A stretch of 64,000 nucleotides of DNA from Ruegeria halocynthiae (lineage in GTDB: Bacteria; Pseudomonadota; Alphaproteobacteria; Rhodobacterales; Rhodobacteraceae). A model generated the notes under the pieces. The model did no database searches and had not been told where the DNA came from. It worked only from the letters and a program-made list of their open reading frames with translations. Numbering within the stretch: the stretch's first letter is position 1; each line of letters starts with the position of its first letter. The stretch is taken from positions 124,001 through 188,000 of the forward strand of contig NZ_FNNP01000001.1 in assembly GCF_900106805.1 (NCBI RefSeq), written 5' to 3'. This document shows positions 16,965 to 25,995 of this stretch, one piece after another. The translations under genes and the position numbers were made by a program.

Positions 16965-19205
16965 TCAAACCAACAGATTGAACTGTTTGTTCAGCGGCAA
17001 GCTGCGCGCGCGTTCGCCGGTCAGATCAAACAACGCGTTCCCCAAAGCGGGCATCGACGGAGGTGTTCCGGGTTCACCGACCCCGCCCAGATGCTTGTTG
17101 GTTTCCAGCACGCGCACCTCGGTGATCGGCGTATTGTGCATCCTTAACGCGTCATAGTCCGGGAAGTTGTACTGTTCGACTTCGCCGTCCGAGAAGGTGA
17201 TTTCGCCCGTAGTTGCGGCAGACAGGCCATAGATCATGCCGCCGATCATCTGGGCCTCAACCGTCGACGGATCCAGCGCAAGACCGACATCACAGGCGAT
17301 CCATGCCTTGTTGATGCGGATGGTGCCGTCTTCGTCTACCACCTCGATCACTTGCGCGACGGGTGTTCCAAAGCTGTAGGTCATCGCCACGCCGCGTCCG
17401 ACAGCATTGGGGGTTTCGCCGGTCCAGCCGGACATCTCCTTGACGGCTTCCAGACAGCCCGCAGCCGGAGCAAATTCAGGCTTGGCTAGTTCCAGTCGGA
17501 ATTCCAGGGGATCACGCCCGGCAGCATGGGCCATTTCATCCAAGAAGGTCTCGTGGAAGAATCCGTTGTGGCTGTTGCCGACCGAGCGCCAGAAGCCCAC
17601 CGGCACGGCCAGATCGGCGATATGGCCGCTCATTCGGTAGTTCGGCACGGCATAGGGTTGGTTGAAGAATCCTTCGACAAGGACTTTGTCGGGGCCGCCT
17701 CCGGATAGGCCGGTATAGCGCTTTACGGCCTGCTGGGTCGGGGATTGCGACGCGACCTTGCCATCGATCAATATAGCTTTGCCATCCTTGATCGCACCCC
17801 GCATCCGGGCCATCGCGCCGGGGCGGTAATAGTCGTGGCGCATATCCTCTTCACGGCTCCAGGTTGTCTGAACCGGAGTGCCGGGCATGGCCATGGCAAC
17901 CTTTGTGGCGATCTCACCGAAATCCAGTTCACCCCGACGACCGAAACCGCCGCCCAGATAGGTGGTGTGGATGTCGACCGCCTCGGTCTCAAGACCAGCG
18001 GTATTGGCCACCCGCATTTGGATCAAGGTCGGAGCCTGATTGCCACACCACAGGTCCAGCTTGTCGCCGGTGTATAACGCCGTGGCGTTCATCGGTTCCA
18101 TTGTGGCGTGGGCTAGATAGGGTACGGTGTAGTCCGCTGTGATTTCGGTTGCCCCTTCGGGCATGACATCTACATCGCCATCATCGCGCATGGTCGAATT
18201 CGGAGCGTCGTCAAACGCCTTGGAGATATGTTCGGACAGCGCGTCGGTGTCGGGCGGGTAGGGGGCATCGCCCCAATCCACATCGATCGCCTCAACCGCC
18301 TGAATGGCAAGCCATGTGTTGTTGGCAATCACCGCAACACCGGTGCCCAGATCAACGATCTTTTCGACGCCGGGCATGGTTTCGGCAGCGCTGGCGTCAA
18401 AGCTGTTCATCACACCGCCCAGCTTGGGGTTCATGCGGACCGAAGCGAATTTCAGACCTTGGGGACGCACGTCGATACCAAACTCGGCGGTGCCTGTGGA
18501 CTTGGCCAGAACATCTACGCGGGGCAGGGATTTGCCCAGCAAGCGCCACTCGGAAGGATCGCGCAGGGCGACCTCGGGCGGCTCGATCTGGCCTGCAGCC
18601 TCGGCCAGTTCGGTATAGGGGATGCGGGTCCCATCGGGGGCGATCACTACGCCATTTTCTGTCGTAAGCTGTGCGCGATCCACACCCAGCCGTTCTGCCG
18701 CAGCCTGCTTCAAGGTCTCGCGCGCGGTGGCGCCCGCCATGCGCATCCGCTCAAACCCGTCTTTCATCGAGGTTGAGCCGCCGGTTACCTGAAGGCTGAG
18801 AGTTCTGCCAAGGACGCCTAATGCCTCGCCCAGATTGTGCTGAAAATCCGAGACGTCATAACCCTTGTTCGGCAGGCCTTCCCCAACGAGTGCATGATTG
18901 TAGTAGGCCGCTGCCGCCGGCCCGTGCAGAACGCGAATGTCGTCCAGCTCGACGTCCAGTTCTTCGGCGATCAGCGCGGCCCAAGTAGTCATCACGCCCT
19001 GACCCATCTCAGCACGCGGCGCGAATAGCGTCACACCTTGCTGGTCGATCAGGACAAAGGGGCTGAGCGCGGTTTCGCCTTTGCCCGGTTTCAGAGGGTT
19101 CGCAGCAGGGCGGGTGACGTAATACGCGCCGAAGGCAACACCACCGACAATGGCGGCTGATCCGATCAGGAAGGTTCGGCGCAGAATTTTTCCGATGCTT
19201 GCCAT
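16965..19205 (-). CDS. molybdopterin-binding large subunit, isoquinoline 1-oxidoreductase/aldehyde dehydrogenase type
   Basis: This 746-residue xanthine-dehydrogenase-family subunit holds the molybdenum cofactor and oxidises an aldehyde or N-heterocycle. It begins with a Tat-like motif (ILRRTFLIGSAAIVGG), so it is probably exported folded with its partner. Family text includes PRAEMGQGVMTTWAALIAEE, the YLGGGFGRRGELDFG segment and a C-terminal GGMIYGLSAATTGEI. The split arrangement without an FAD subunit is that of IorAB-type enzymes. It starts three bases after the iron-sulphur subunit gene. The substrate cannot be inferred. No XdhC-like chaperone or cytochrome c gene is adjacent. Confidence 0.88.
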   Translation of the reverse strand: MASIGKILRRTFLIGSAAIVGGVAFGAYYVTRPAANPLKPGKGETALSPFVLIDQQGVTLFAPRAEMGQGVMTTWAALIAEELDVELDDIRVLHGPAAAAYYNHALVGEGLPNKGYDVSDFQHNLGEALGVLGRTLSLQVTGGSTSMKDGFERMRMAGATARETLKQAAAERLGVDRAQLTTENGVVIAPDGTRIPYTELAEAAGQIEPPEVALRDPSEWRLLGKSLPRVDVLAKSTGTAEFGIDVRPQGLKFASVRMNPKLGGVMNSFDASAAETMPGVEKIVDLGTGVAVIANNTWLAIQAVEAIDVDWGDAPYPPDTDALSEHISKAFDDAPNSTMRDDGDVDVMPEGATEITADYTVPYLAHATMEPMNATALYTGDKLDLWCGNQAPTLIQMRVANTAGLETEAVDIHTTYLGGGFGRRGELDFGEIATKVAMAMPGTPVQTTWSREEDMRHDYYRPGAMARMRGAIKDGKAILIDGKVASQSPTQQAVKRYTGLSGGGPDKVLVEGFFNQPYAVPNYRMSGHIADLAVPVGFWRSVGNSHNGFFHETFLDEMAHAAGRDPLEFRLELAKPEFAPAAGCLEAVKEMSGWTGETPNAVGRGVAMTYSFGTPVAQVIEVVDEDGTIRINKAWIACDVGLALDPSTVEAQMIGGMIYGLSAATTGEITFSDGEVEQYNFPDYDALRMHNTPITEVRVLETNKHLGGVGEPGTPPSMPALGNALFDLTGERARSLPLNKQFNLLV

Positions 19206-19208
19206 GGA

Positions 19209-19673
19209 TCAGGCCTCCTTCAGCTTGGATGCCGCATCATGGATCGCGGCGCGGATGCGGGGGTAAGTTCCGCAGCGGCACAGGTTACCCTGCATCGCGT
19301 CATCAATGTCTTCGTCGGAGGGCGCTGAGTTTTCGGCCAGCAAAGCCGCAGCCTGCATGATCTGGCCAGACTGGCAGTACCCACATTGTGCCACCTGATG
19401 ATCAACCCAAGCCTTCTGGATTGCGGCCATTGCATCGGGCGTTCCCAGACCTTCGATCGTGGTCACGTCACCCCAGACGTCCGAAAGAGCGACCTGACAG
19501 GATCGAACGGCTTCACCGTCGATATGCACGGTGCAAGCCCCGCAGGCGGCCACGCCGCAGCCGAACTTGGTACCGGTCAGGCCGACCTCATCACGCAACA
19601 CCCACAGCAGGGGTACATCATCAGGCAGATCAACCTGATGGGTCTTTCCGTTGATCTTAAGGGCCGTCGCCAT
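19209..19673 (-). CDS. [2Fe-2S] small subunit of the molybdenum hydroxylase
   Basis: This IorA/CoxS-type electron-transfer subunit carries two iron-sulphur clusters. The plant-ferredoxin-type Cys set lies in [19 protein letters not shown] with a downstream Cys (VRSCQVAL). The second set lies in [11 protein letters not shown] and [12 protein letters not shown]. The length, about 154 residues, is normal. I chose the ATG at 19673, preceded by AGAGG at six bases, over an upstream ATG at 19709. It has no signal of its own, so it probably hitch-hikes on the Tat signal of the large subunit. Confidence 0.92.
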   Translation of the reverse strand: MATALKINGKTHQVDLPDDVPLLWVLRDEVGLTGTKFGCGVAACGACTVHIDGEAVRSCQVALSDVWGDVTTIEGLGTPDAMAAIQKAWVDHQVAQCGYCQSGQIMQAAALLAENSAPSDEDIDDAMQGNLCRCGTYPRIRAAIHDAASKLKEA

Positions 19674-19721
19674 GGCGCACCTCTCTTGGCTGTGGCTGGT
19701 TCCTGACATAATTAATGAAAA

Positions 19722-19761
19722 GTGTCAGTGTGTCAATTGACAAAATAGACAATAAATGTCA
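19722..19761. promoter_or_regulatory. probable TetR operator between the hydroxylase genes and tetR
   Basis: The divergent 99-base gap contains the perfect palindrome TGTCAATTGACA (19731-19742), flanked by more TGTCA half-sites (at 19723-19727 and 19757-19761). Overlapping half-sites between a TetR gene and its divergent neighbour are the classic layout for autoregulation plus control of the catabolic genes. Confidence 0.65.
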
Positions 19762-19772
19762 GTGGTTCTCTC

Positions 19773-20351
19773 ATGACGAGTGCAAGTGAATATTCCAAGA
19801 CGGCCGCGATTCTGAATTCGGCTTTTCAGGCATTCGCGACCTATGGGTTTCGAAAGACCTCGATGGATGACATCGCAAAAGGGGCGGGGATGTCCCGGCC
19901 CGCAGTGTATCTGCATTACAAGAACAAAGAGGCCATCGTTCGCGAGCTGACCCAATTCTACTACGGTGAAAAAACCACCTTGGTGGCAGAGGCTTTGTCT
20001 GGTTCAGGAACCCTGCCGCAACTTCTGGAACGGGCGATTCAGGTGCAATCCCAGGGGATGGCGGACATTCTGGCGTCTCCTCACGGGCTTGAGATGCTGG
20101 ATGCCACAAAGTCCATGTCGACGGATATCATTCAGGAGGGAGAGGCCGAACTGACCCGTCTTTATGCGGATTGGCTGCGCCGCGAGGATGCTGCGGGACG
20201 CGCGCACCTGCCTGTCGGACCGGATGAGGCGGCTAAGACGATCACCGCATCGCTGAAGGGCATCAAAATGACGGCCTCCAGCGCTGATGAGTTTGAGCAG
20301 AGCATTTCTCAGCTTGCCACGCTGTTGGGCGCGGCGCTTGAGGTCAGGTAA
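19773..20351 (+). CDS. TetR family transcriptional regulator
   Basis: The N-terminal helix-turn-helix is typical (ILNSAFQAFATYGFRKTSMD, DIAKGAGMSRPAVYLHYKNK), followed by a ligand-binding domain of about 130 residues. At 192 residues the length is normal. It diverges from the molybdenum hydroxylase genes across a palindrome-rich gap and most likely represses them until the substrate or a related compound binds. The 3' end overlaps the kynureninase gene tail-to-tail by eight bases. No strong ribosome-binding site precedes the ATG, consistent with low expression. Confidence 0.9.
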   Translation: MTSASEYSKTAAILNSAFQAFATYGFRKTSMDDIAKGAGMSRPAVYLHYKNKEAIVRELTQFYYGEKTTLVAEALSGSGTLPQLLERAIQVQSQGMADILASPHGLEMLDATKSMSTDIIQEGEAELTRLYADWLRREDAAGRAHLPVGPDEAAKTITASLKGIKMTASSADEFEQSISQLATLLGAALEVR

Positions 20352-21537
20352 CACGCTGCCGGATTTTGTATTCCGGCTTGTCCCATAATTTACTGGTAAT
20401 AATATCAGCCAAGATCTCGGCAGCCTGTTCCACATCCCCTTCATCGACATAAAGCGGCGTGAAGCCAAAGCGTATGATATCGGGTGCCCGGAAATCTCCG
20501 ATCACGCCGCGCGCAATCAGTGCCTGCATTGCGGCATAGCCTTCCTCGAAATGGAACGAGACCTGACTGCCGCGTTGCGCAGGATCGCGGGGGCTGGCCA
20601 AGGTCAGCTCGGGGCAGGTGGCCTCAACGCGGGCGATGAACAACTCGGTGAGTTCGATTGATTTGGCGCGCACATCGGCCATTTCGGCCATGTCCCAGAT
20701 ATCCATCGCCGCTGACAAGGCCGCCATCTGGATGACCGGAGGGGTGCCGACCCGCATCCGCTCGATCCCTGCACCGGGGCGATAATCGAGATCGAAGGCA
20801 AACGGTGTTTCATGCCCCAACCAGCCCGAGAGCGCCGGGCGCACTTTGTCGTTCAGACGCGGGGCTACGTAGATGAATGCGGGCGCGCCCGGGCCGCCAT
20901 TGAGATACTTATATGAACAGCCAACGGCGAAATCTGCGTTGCAGCCTGACAGGTCCACTGGGATTGCCCCGGCCGAGTGTGCCAGATCCCAAACAGTGAC
21001 GACGCCATTGGCATGGGCCAGTTCGGTCAAAGCATTCATGTCGTGCATCTGACCCGTGCGGTAATCGACCTCGGTCAGCATCAGCACCGCAACCTCTTCG
21101 GTGATATGCGCGGCGACGTCCTTGGGATCGACCACGCGTAGCTCATAGTCCGGCCCCAGCGATCGCAGCAACCCGTCGGCCATATAGAGATCCGAAGGGA
21201 AGTTACCGTTGTCAGACAAAACCACCTTACGGGTCGGGTTCAACTCTAGCGCCGAGGCGACGGCTTGATAGACCTTGATCGACAAAGTATCGCCCACGAC
21301 AACGCTTCCGGGTTCGGCCCCGATCAATCGCCCGATCCGATCGCCCAAGCCGGTCGGCATAGCCATCCACCCTGCCTTGTTCCATCCGGTGATCAGCATC
21401 TGACCCCACTCGTGCTGCATCATGTTGCCTACATGGGTTGCGGCTGATTTCGGCAACGGACCCAGCGAATTGCCATCCAGATACAATACTCCTTCGGGCA
21501 GGTAGAACATGGACTTGGTAGCGGCAAAATCGGTCAT
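20344..21537 (-). CDS. kynU: kynureninase
   Basis: This PLP enzyme cleaves L-kynurenine to anthranilate and alanine in tryptophan degradation. The PLP lysine lies in CSYKYLNGGPGAPAF, and upstream are the aspartate-type cofactor contacts (VWDLAHSAGAIPVDL). The N-terminus YLDGNSLGPLPKS is diagnostic. At 397 residues it is slightly short but within range. GAGGAAC precedes the ATG. kynA and kynB are not adjacent, which suggests either a scattered pathway or salvage of external kynurenine. Confidence 0.93.
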   Translation of the reverse strand: MTDFAATKSMFYLPEGVLYLDGNSLGPLPKSAATHVGNMMQHEWGQMLITGWNKAGWMAMPTGLGDRIGRLIGAEPGSVVVGDTLSIKVYQAVASALELNPTRKVVLSDNGNFPSDLYMADGLLRSLGPDYELRVVDPKDVAAHITEEVAVLMLTEVDYRTGQMHDMNALTELAHANGVVTVWDLAHSAGAIPVDLSGCNADFAVGCSYKYLNGGPGAPAFIYVAPRLNDKVRPALSGWLGHETPFAFDLDYRPGAGIERMRVGTPPVIQMAALSAAMDIWDMAEMADVRAKSIELTELFIARVEATCPELTLASPRDPAQRGSQVSFHFEEGYAAMQALIARGVIGDFRAPDIIRFGFTPLYVDEGDVEQAAEILADIITSKLWDKPEYKIRQRVT

Positions 21538-21754
21538 GGTTCCTCGTTCAATTGCTGCGGATTATTCAGTCAAAACTGGCCTATCTGATCCAAACAATCC
21601 TGTCCATTCCCGCAAACCTGATGCTGTTATGCTTCGGAGGGTGCCAATTTTTCCTGATGCGACAACCTGAGCTTTTGCGTTCGAGGTCGGAAAGCGATAA
21701 CACGTCGCCCAGAAACGACATGCGCGGGTGTATGTCGCCGAATAAGGGATGGCC

Positions 21755-22204
21755 ATGCGTCGGATCGACCTTCCACCTGTCTGGCTTGTGGTTTTCGCTG
21801 CGTTGGCATGGGGGCAGGCGCGTTTGCTGCCATTCGGATTGTCGTTGGAGGGCGTCCTAACTGGACTGCTCAGCGGTATGTTGATCGGTGGCGGTGTCAT
21901 TCTGATGATCATGGCAATTGTCGAATTCCGCCGCTTCCAGACGACCGTTATGCCACATGAAACGCCCTCGGCGATGGTGCAATCGGGCATCTACAAGCGC
22001 AGCCGCAATCCAATTTACCTTGGCGATGTTCTGATCCTGACCGGGCTGATCTTACGCTTTGACGCAGTGTTGTCGCTGGTGCTGATCCCAGTTTTTGTCT
22101 GGGTGCTCGAGCGCCGTTTTATCGTTCCCGAGGAAGACCGGTTGCGCCGCACATTCCGCGCCGACTTCGCCCGGTACGAACGTAAAACCCGGCGTTGGAT
22201 CTGA
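21755..22204 (+). CDS. isoprenylcysteine methyltransferase-like membrane protein
   Basis: This integral membrane protein has about four hydrophobic segments and the PEMT/ICMT signature at its centre: GIYKRSRNPIYLGD followed by a C-terminal RRFIVPEEDRLRRTF and FARYERKTRRWI. Members methylate isoprenylated or lipid substrates with SAM, but bacterial homologues of this size (about 150 residues) are mostly uncharacterised. I chose the second ATG (21755), where GGG lies at good spacing. The 210 bases upstream contain no gene I can identify. Confidence 0.8.
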   Translation: MRRIDLPPVWLVVFAALAWGQARLLPFGLSLEGVLTGLLSGMLIGGGVILMIMAIVEFRRFQTTVMPHETPSAMVQSGIYKRSRNPIYLGDVLILTGLILRFDAVLSLVLIPVFVWVLERRFIVPEEDRLRRTFRADFARYERKTRRWI

Positions 22205-22243
22205 GTGTGTTGTCATCATGACACAGCGTCACAAATGCTGCGC

Positions 22244-22272
22244 TTGCGAAACAATCTTGCGCGGGATAGATA
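22244..22272 (+). promoter_or_regulatory. candidate promoter of pntAB
   Basis: TTGCGA (22244-22249) and TAGATA (22267-22272) are separated by 17 bases, 65 bases before the pntA start. Just upstream is a palindrome TGTCATCATGACA (22211-22223). The match to the consensus is moderate, so this is only a candidate. Confidence 0.3.
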
Positions 22273-22336
22273 TCAGCTTGTCATTCTTTGCTGAATACCC
22301 ACCTGGACTGAAGCAAAAATTAGGGGGAACCGACTG

Positions 22337-23908
22337 GTGAAAATTGGGACGCCAAAGGAAACATACAAGGGCGAGAACCGGGTCGCGATGACCCCAGACT
22401 CGGCAGTGCAGTTGCAGAAACTGGGATTTGAGTGCCTGATCGAGAAGGGCGCTGGCGCGGCTGCGGGGTTCTCGGATGCTGCCTATGAGGCAGCAGGCGT
22501 CGAAGTCGCCAAGACCGCCGCTTCGCTTTGGAAGGCCGCAGATATCATCGCCAAAGTTCGTCAGCCCGACGCAACCGAGCTGAAGCGTCTGACCAAGGAT
22601 AAGACCCTGATATCCTTCTTTAATCCCGCAGGGAATGAAGAAGGGATGGAGGCTGCGAAGTCCAAGGGTGCAACCGTTATCGCGATGGAGATGGTCCCGC
22701 GTATTTCGCGGGCGCAGAAGATGGACGCTCTGTCGTCGATGGCCAATATCGCAGGCTACCGTGCGGTGATCGAAGCGGGGAACAACTTTGGCCGGTTCTT
22801 TACCGGTCAGGTGACGGCGGCCGGTAAGGTGCCGCCCGCCAAGGTGCTGATTGTCGGGGCTGGCGTGGCCGGTCTGGCGGCGATCGGGACCTCGACCTCG
22901 CTGGGTGCGATTACCTATGCGTTCGACGTGCGCCCGGAAGTGGCCGAACAGGTCGAATCCATGGGGGCCGAGTTCGTCTATCTGGATTTTGAAGAAGACC
23001 AGCAGGATGGCGCGTCCACAGGCGGCTATGCCTCGGTCCAGTCCGATGAATTTCGCGAGGCGCAACTGGCCAAGTTCCGCGAGCTTGCTCCGGAAATAGA
23101 TATCGTCATTACCACGGCACTGATCCCGAATCGCGAAGCGCCCGAGCTTTGGACCAAGGACATGGTAGAAGCGATGAAGCCGGGCTCGGTCATCGTTGAC
23201 CTTGCGGCGGAAAAGGGCGGCAACTGCAAGCTGACCGTGGCGGATGAGAAGATCGTGACCGACAATGGCGTGACCATCATCGGCTATACCGACTTCCCCA
23301 GCCGGATGGCGGCGCAATCGTCGTCTCTGTACGCGACCAACATCCGTCACATGATGACCGACCTGACGCCCGAGAAGGACGGCAAGGTCAATCATGATAT
23401 GGAAGATGACGTGATCCGTGGCGCGACGGTGACGCATGAGGGCGAGATCACCTTTCCGCCGCCACCACCCAAGGTTCAGGCGATCGCGGCGCAGAAAAAG
23501 ACCGAGGTCAAGGAACTGACCCCGGAAGAGAAAAGGGCGCAGGAGATTGCAGCCTTCAAGGTGCAGACCAAACAGCAGTTCACCCTGCTTGGTGTGGGTG
23601 GTGCGCTTATGCTGCTGGTGGGGCTGATCGCTCCGGCCAGCTTCATGCAGCACTTCATCGTGTTTGTGCTGGCCATATTCGTGGGCTTCCAGGTGATCTG
23701 GGGCGTTGCGCACAGCTTGCACACACCGCTGATGGCAATCACCAACGCGATCTCATCGATCATTATCGTTGGGGCGCTGATGCAGATCGGATCGGGATCA
23801 TTCCTCGTCATTCTGCTGGCGGCGCTATCGGTCTTTATGGCTGGTATCAACATCGTTGGCGGCTTCCTCGTAACCCGGCGCATGCTCGCCATGTTCCAGA
23901 AATCTTAA
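22337..23908 (+). CDS. pntA: NAD(P) transhydrogenase subunit alpha
   Basis: PntA binds NAD(H) and, with PntB, couples proton influx to NADPH formation. The N-terminal 380 residues form the dehydrogenase-like domain dI ([20 protein letters not shown]; nucleotide-binding [33 protein letters not shown]). The C-terminal part carries four hydrophobic segments, so the chain is the fused alpha1-alpha2 form as in E. coli (523 residues here). Translation starts at GTG (22337) after AGGGGGA. pntB follows 13 bases downstream. Confidence 0.96.
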   Translation: MKIGTPKETYKGENRVAMTPDSAVQLQKLGFECLIEKGAGAAAGFSDAAYEAAGVEVAKTAASLWKAADIIAKVRQPDATELKRLTKDKTLISFFNPAGNEEGMEAAKSKGATVIAMEMVPRISRAQKMDALSSMANIAGYRAVIEAGNNFGRFFTGQVTAAGKVPPAKVLIVGAGVAGLAAIGTSTSLGAITYAFDVRPEVAEQVESMGAEFVYLDFEEDQQDGASTGGYASVQSDEFREAQLAKFRELAPEIDIVITTALIPNREAPELWTKDMVEAMKPGSVIVDLAAEKGGNCKLTVADEKIVTDNGVTIIGYTDFPSRMAAQSSSLYATNIRHMMTDLTPEKDGKVNHDMEDDVIRGATVTHEGEITFPPPPPKVQAIAAQKKTEVKELTPEEKRAQEIAAFKVQTKQQFTLLGVGGALMLLVGLIAPASFMQHFIVFVLAIFVGFQVIWGVAHSLHTPLMAITNAISSIIIVGALMQIGSGSFLVILLAALSVFMAGINIVGGFLVTRRMLAMFQKS

Positions 23909-23921
23909 GGAGGTCGGGCAT

Positions 23922-25373
23922 ATGATTGGCTTCACTTCTGCCGCTTATGTTGTTGCGGCTGTCCTTTTCATCCTGTCCCTCGGCGGGTTGTCGAACCAGG
24001 AAAGCGCCAAACGTGCCGTATGGTACGGTATCGTAGGTATGGCGCTTGCGGTCTTTGCCACGCTGGTTGGCCCGGGTTCAGGCCTGTGGTTGCTGTCACT
24101 GCTGTTGATCGCAGGCGGCGGTCTGATCGGTCAATATGTGGCGCAGCGCGTACAGATGACCGAGATGCCGCAACTGGTGGCCGCGATGCATTCGCTGGTT
24201 GGTCTGGCTGCTGTGTTCGTTGGCTTCAATGCGCATTTCGAAATCGGTAACGTGGCGCAGGTCATGGCGATTGCCGACAGCGCGAAAGAGGCGGACCTGT
24301 CGAATCTGGGCGCCTTTGCCAAGCTGATTGCCAAGAAAACGGCGGCTGAGCTGGCAATCCTGCATGTGGAACTGTACTTGGGCATCTTCATCGGTGCGAT
24401 CACCTTTACCGGTTCGGTCGTCGCCTATGGTAAGCTGGCCGGTAAGGTGACGAGCGTTGCGACCAAGCTGCCCGGTGGGCACGCGCTGAATGCGGCGGCT
24501 GCGGGTCTCTCGCTGATCTGCCTGTTCTGGTACACATCGTCAGGCAGCCTGCTTCCGTTGTTCCTGATGACGCTTGCGGCGCTGTTCATCGGTTACCACC
24601 TGATCATGGGTATCGGTGGTGCTGACATGCCGGTGGTTGTTTCGATGCTGAACAGCTATTCGGGTTGGGCGGCTGCAGCTATTGGTTTCTCGCTGGGCAA
24701 CGACCTGCTGATCGTGGTTGGTGCGCTGGTGGGCTCGTCGGGTGCGATCCTGTCCTACATCATGTGCAAGGCGATGAACCGTCACTTTGTCAGCGTGATC
24801 CTGGGCGGCTTTGGCGGCCCGCAGGGCGAGCAGATGGCGGTTGAGGGCGAGCAGATTGCGATTGAAGCCGACGGTGTTGCCGCAGCCCTGAACGACGCCG
24901 ATAGCGTGATCATCATCCCCGGTTACGGGATGGCGGTGGCGCAGGCGCAGCAATCGGTGTCTGAACTGGTCCGCAAGCTGCGCGCGCAGGGTAAGAATGT
25001 GCGCTTTGCCATCCACCCCGTCGCGGGTCGCCTGCCGGGCCACATGAACGTTCTGCTGGCCGAGGCGAAGGTGCCGTATGACATCGTTCTGGAGATGGAT
25101 GAGATCAACGATGACTTCCCGGACACAGATGTGGCCATCGTGATCGGTTCGAACGACATTGTGAACCCAGCGGCGCAGGAAGATCCTAACAGCCCCATTG
25201 CCGGGATGCCGGTTCTGGAATGCTGGAAAGCCAAACAGGTGTTTGTGTCGAAACGCGGTCAGGGCACGGGATACTCGGGTATCGAAAACCCGCTGTTCTT
25301 CAAAGAGAACACGCGCATGTTCTACGGCGATGCAAAAGCAAGCCTCGACAAACTCTTGCCGATGATCGACTGA
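23922..25373 (+). CDS. pntB: NAD(P) transhydrogenase subunit beta
   Basis: PntB supplies most of the proton channel and the NADP(H)-binding domain dIII. The first 270 residues contain about eight or nine membrane helices. The C-terminal domain shows [42 protein letters not shown] and [18 protein letters not shown], all hallmark dIII segments. The length of 483 residues is normal. GGAGG precedes the ATG, and a strong hairpin terminator follows 22 bases after the stop. Confidence 0.96.
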   Translation: MIGFTSAAYVVAAVLFILSLGGLSNQESAKRAVWYGIVGMALAVFATLVGPGSGLWLLSLLLIAGGGLIGQYVAQRVQMTEMPQLVAAMHSLVGLAAVFVGFNAHFEIGNVAQVMAIADSAKEADLSNLGAFAKLIAKKTAAELAILHVELYLGIFIGAITFTGSVVAYGKLAGKVTSVATKLPGGHALNAAAAGLSLICLFWYTSSGSLLPLFLMTLAALFIGYHLIMGIGGADMPVVVSMLNSYSGWAAAAIGFSLGNDLLIVVGALVGSSGAILSYIMCKAMNRHFVSVILGGFGGPQGEQMAVEGEQIAIEADGVAAALNDADSVIIIPGYGMAVAQAQQSVSELVRKLRAQGKNVRFAIHPVAGRLPGHMNVLLAEAKVPYDIVLEMDEINDDFPDTDVAIVIGSNDIVNPAAQEDPNSPIAGMPVLECWKAKQVFVSKRGQGTGYSGIENPLFFKENTRMFYGDAKASLDKLLPMID

Positions 25374-25395
25374 TCACAGGAAACAACCAAATTGC

Positions 25396-25424
25396 AAAGG
25401 GCGCCTGCGGGCGCCCTTTTCTTT
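25396..25424 (+). terminator. rho-independent terminator of pntAB
   Basis: GGGCGCC pairs with GGCGCCC (as aaagggcgcc tgc gggcgcccttt) over a three-base loop and is followed by ttttcttt. It lies 22 bases after the pntB stop codon and is the best terminator in the window. Confidence 0.9.
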
Positions 25425-25430
25425 ATGGGT

Positions 25431-25480
25431 AGAGGGGGCTTTGCCCCCTGAACCCCCAAGGTATTTGGAGCCAGATGAAG
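25431..25480 (+). repeat. stem-loop plus GGTATTTTTGGCCAGATGAA-type intergenic repeat, copy 2
   Basis: AGGGGGC pairs with GCCCCCT over a ttt loop, followed by gaacccccaa and the degenerate tail ggtatttggagccagatgaa (25460-25479). It comes directly after the pntB terminator, so it is not needed for termination here, which argues that the repeat is an element in its own right. Confidence 0.7.
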
Positions 25481-25532
25481 CAAGTGGATTGTGCTATATT
25501 GGCATGACAGGGATGCAGTTGAGAGAGGTGCA

Positions 25533-25889
25533 ATGCAGACGGTAAACGGCATTGGTGGGGTGTTTTTTCGGGCTGAAAACCCCGAAGCATTGAGTGCCTG
25601 GTATGAAAAGCATTTGGGCGTCTCCCACTATAACCCCGTTCCGTGGAAGCAGCGTGAAGGGTATACGGTGTTCGCCCCGTTTGCGAAGGATACGGATTAC
25701 TTTGGCAGTTCTGATCAACAATGGATGATCAATTTTCGTGTCGATGATCTGGCTGCCATGATTGCGCAGCTGGAAGCTGCGGGAATCACGGTGGAAACGC
25801 ACCCTGATTGGGATAGCGAAGTTGGTAAATTCGCCCGTATTCATGACCCCGAAGGGAACCCCGTCGAGCTCTGGGAGCCAAATCAATGA
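25533..25889 (+). CDS. VOC-family (glyoxalase/bleomycin-resistance-like) protein
   Basis: This 118-residue protein contains one VOC domain: GIGGVFFRAENPEALSAWYE at the start, MINFRVDDLAAMIAQLEAAG in the middle, and the closing metal-ligand segment RIHDPEGNPVELWEP, whose Glu is the usual ligand. VOC proteins range from glyoxalase I to dioxygenases and antibiotic-binding proteins, so the substrate is unknown. I chose the ATG at 25533, preceded by GAGAGG, over 25491. It stands alone between pntAB and a DUF3422 gene. Confidence 0.85.
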   Translation: MQTVNGIGGVFFRAENPEALSAWYEKHLGVSHYNPVPWKQREGYTVFAPFAKDTDYFGSSDQQWMINFRVDDLAAMIAQLEAAGITVETHPDWDSEVGKFARIHDPEGNPVELWEPNQ

Positions 25890-25995
25890 CATAGCGGGTT
25901 GTATACCATTGTATCCTCGTAACTGCATGAAATAAAAAGATAATTGATGTATTCCCCAGGCTGCGTATAGTGCCGAAAGCCTTGGGGAATGATCC

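Noticed and set aside
22229..23722. 497-codon minus-strand frame across pntA
   Set aside because: It is a shadow of the pntA frame caused by high GC at third positions; its translation is His/Arg/Leu-rich without domains.
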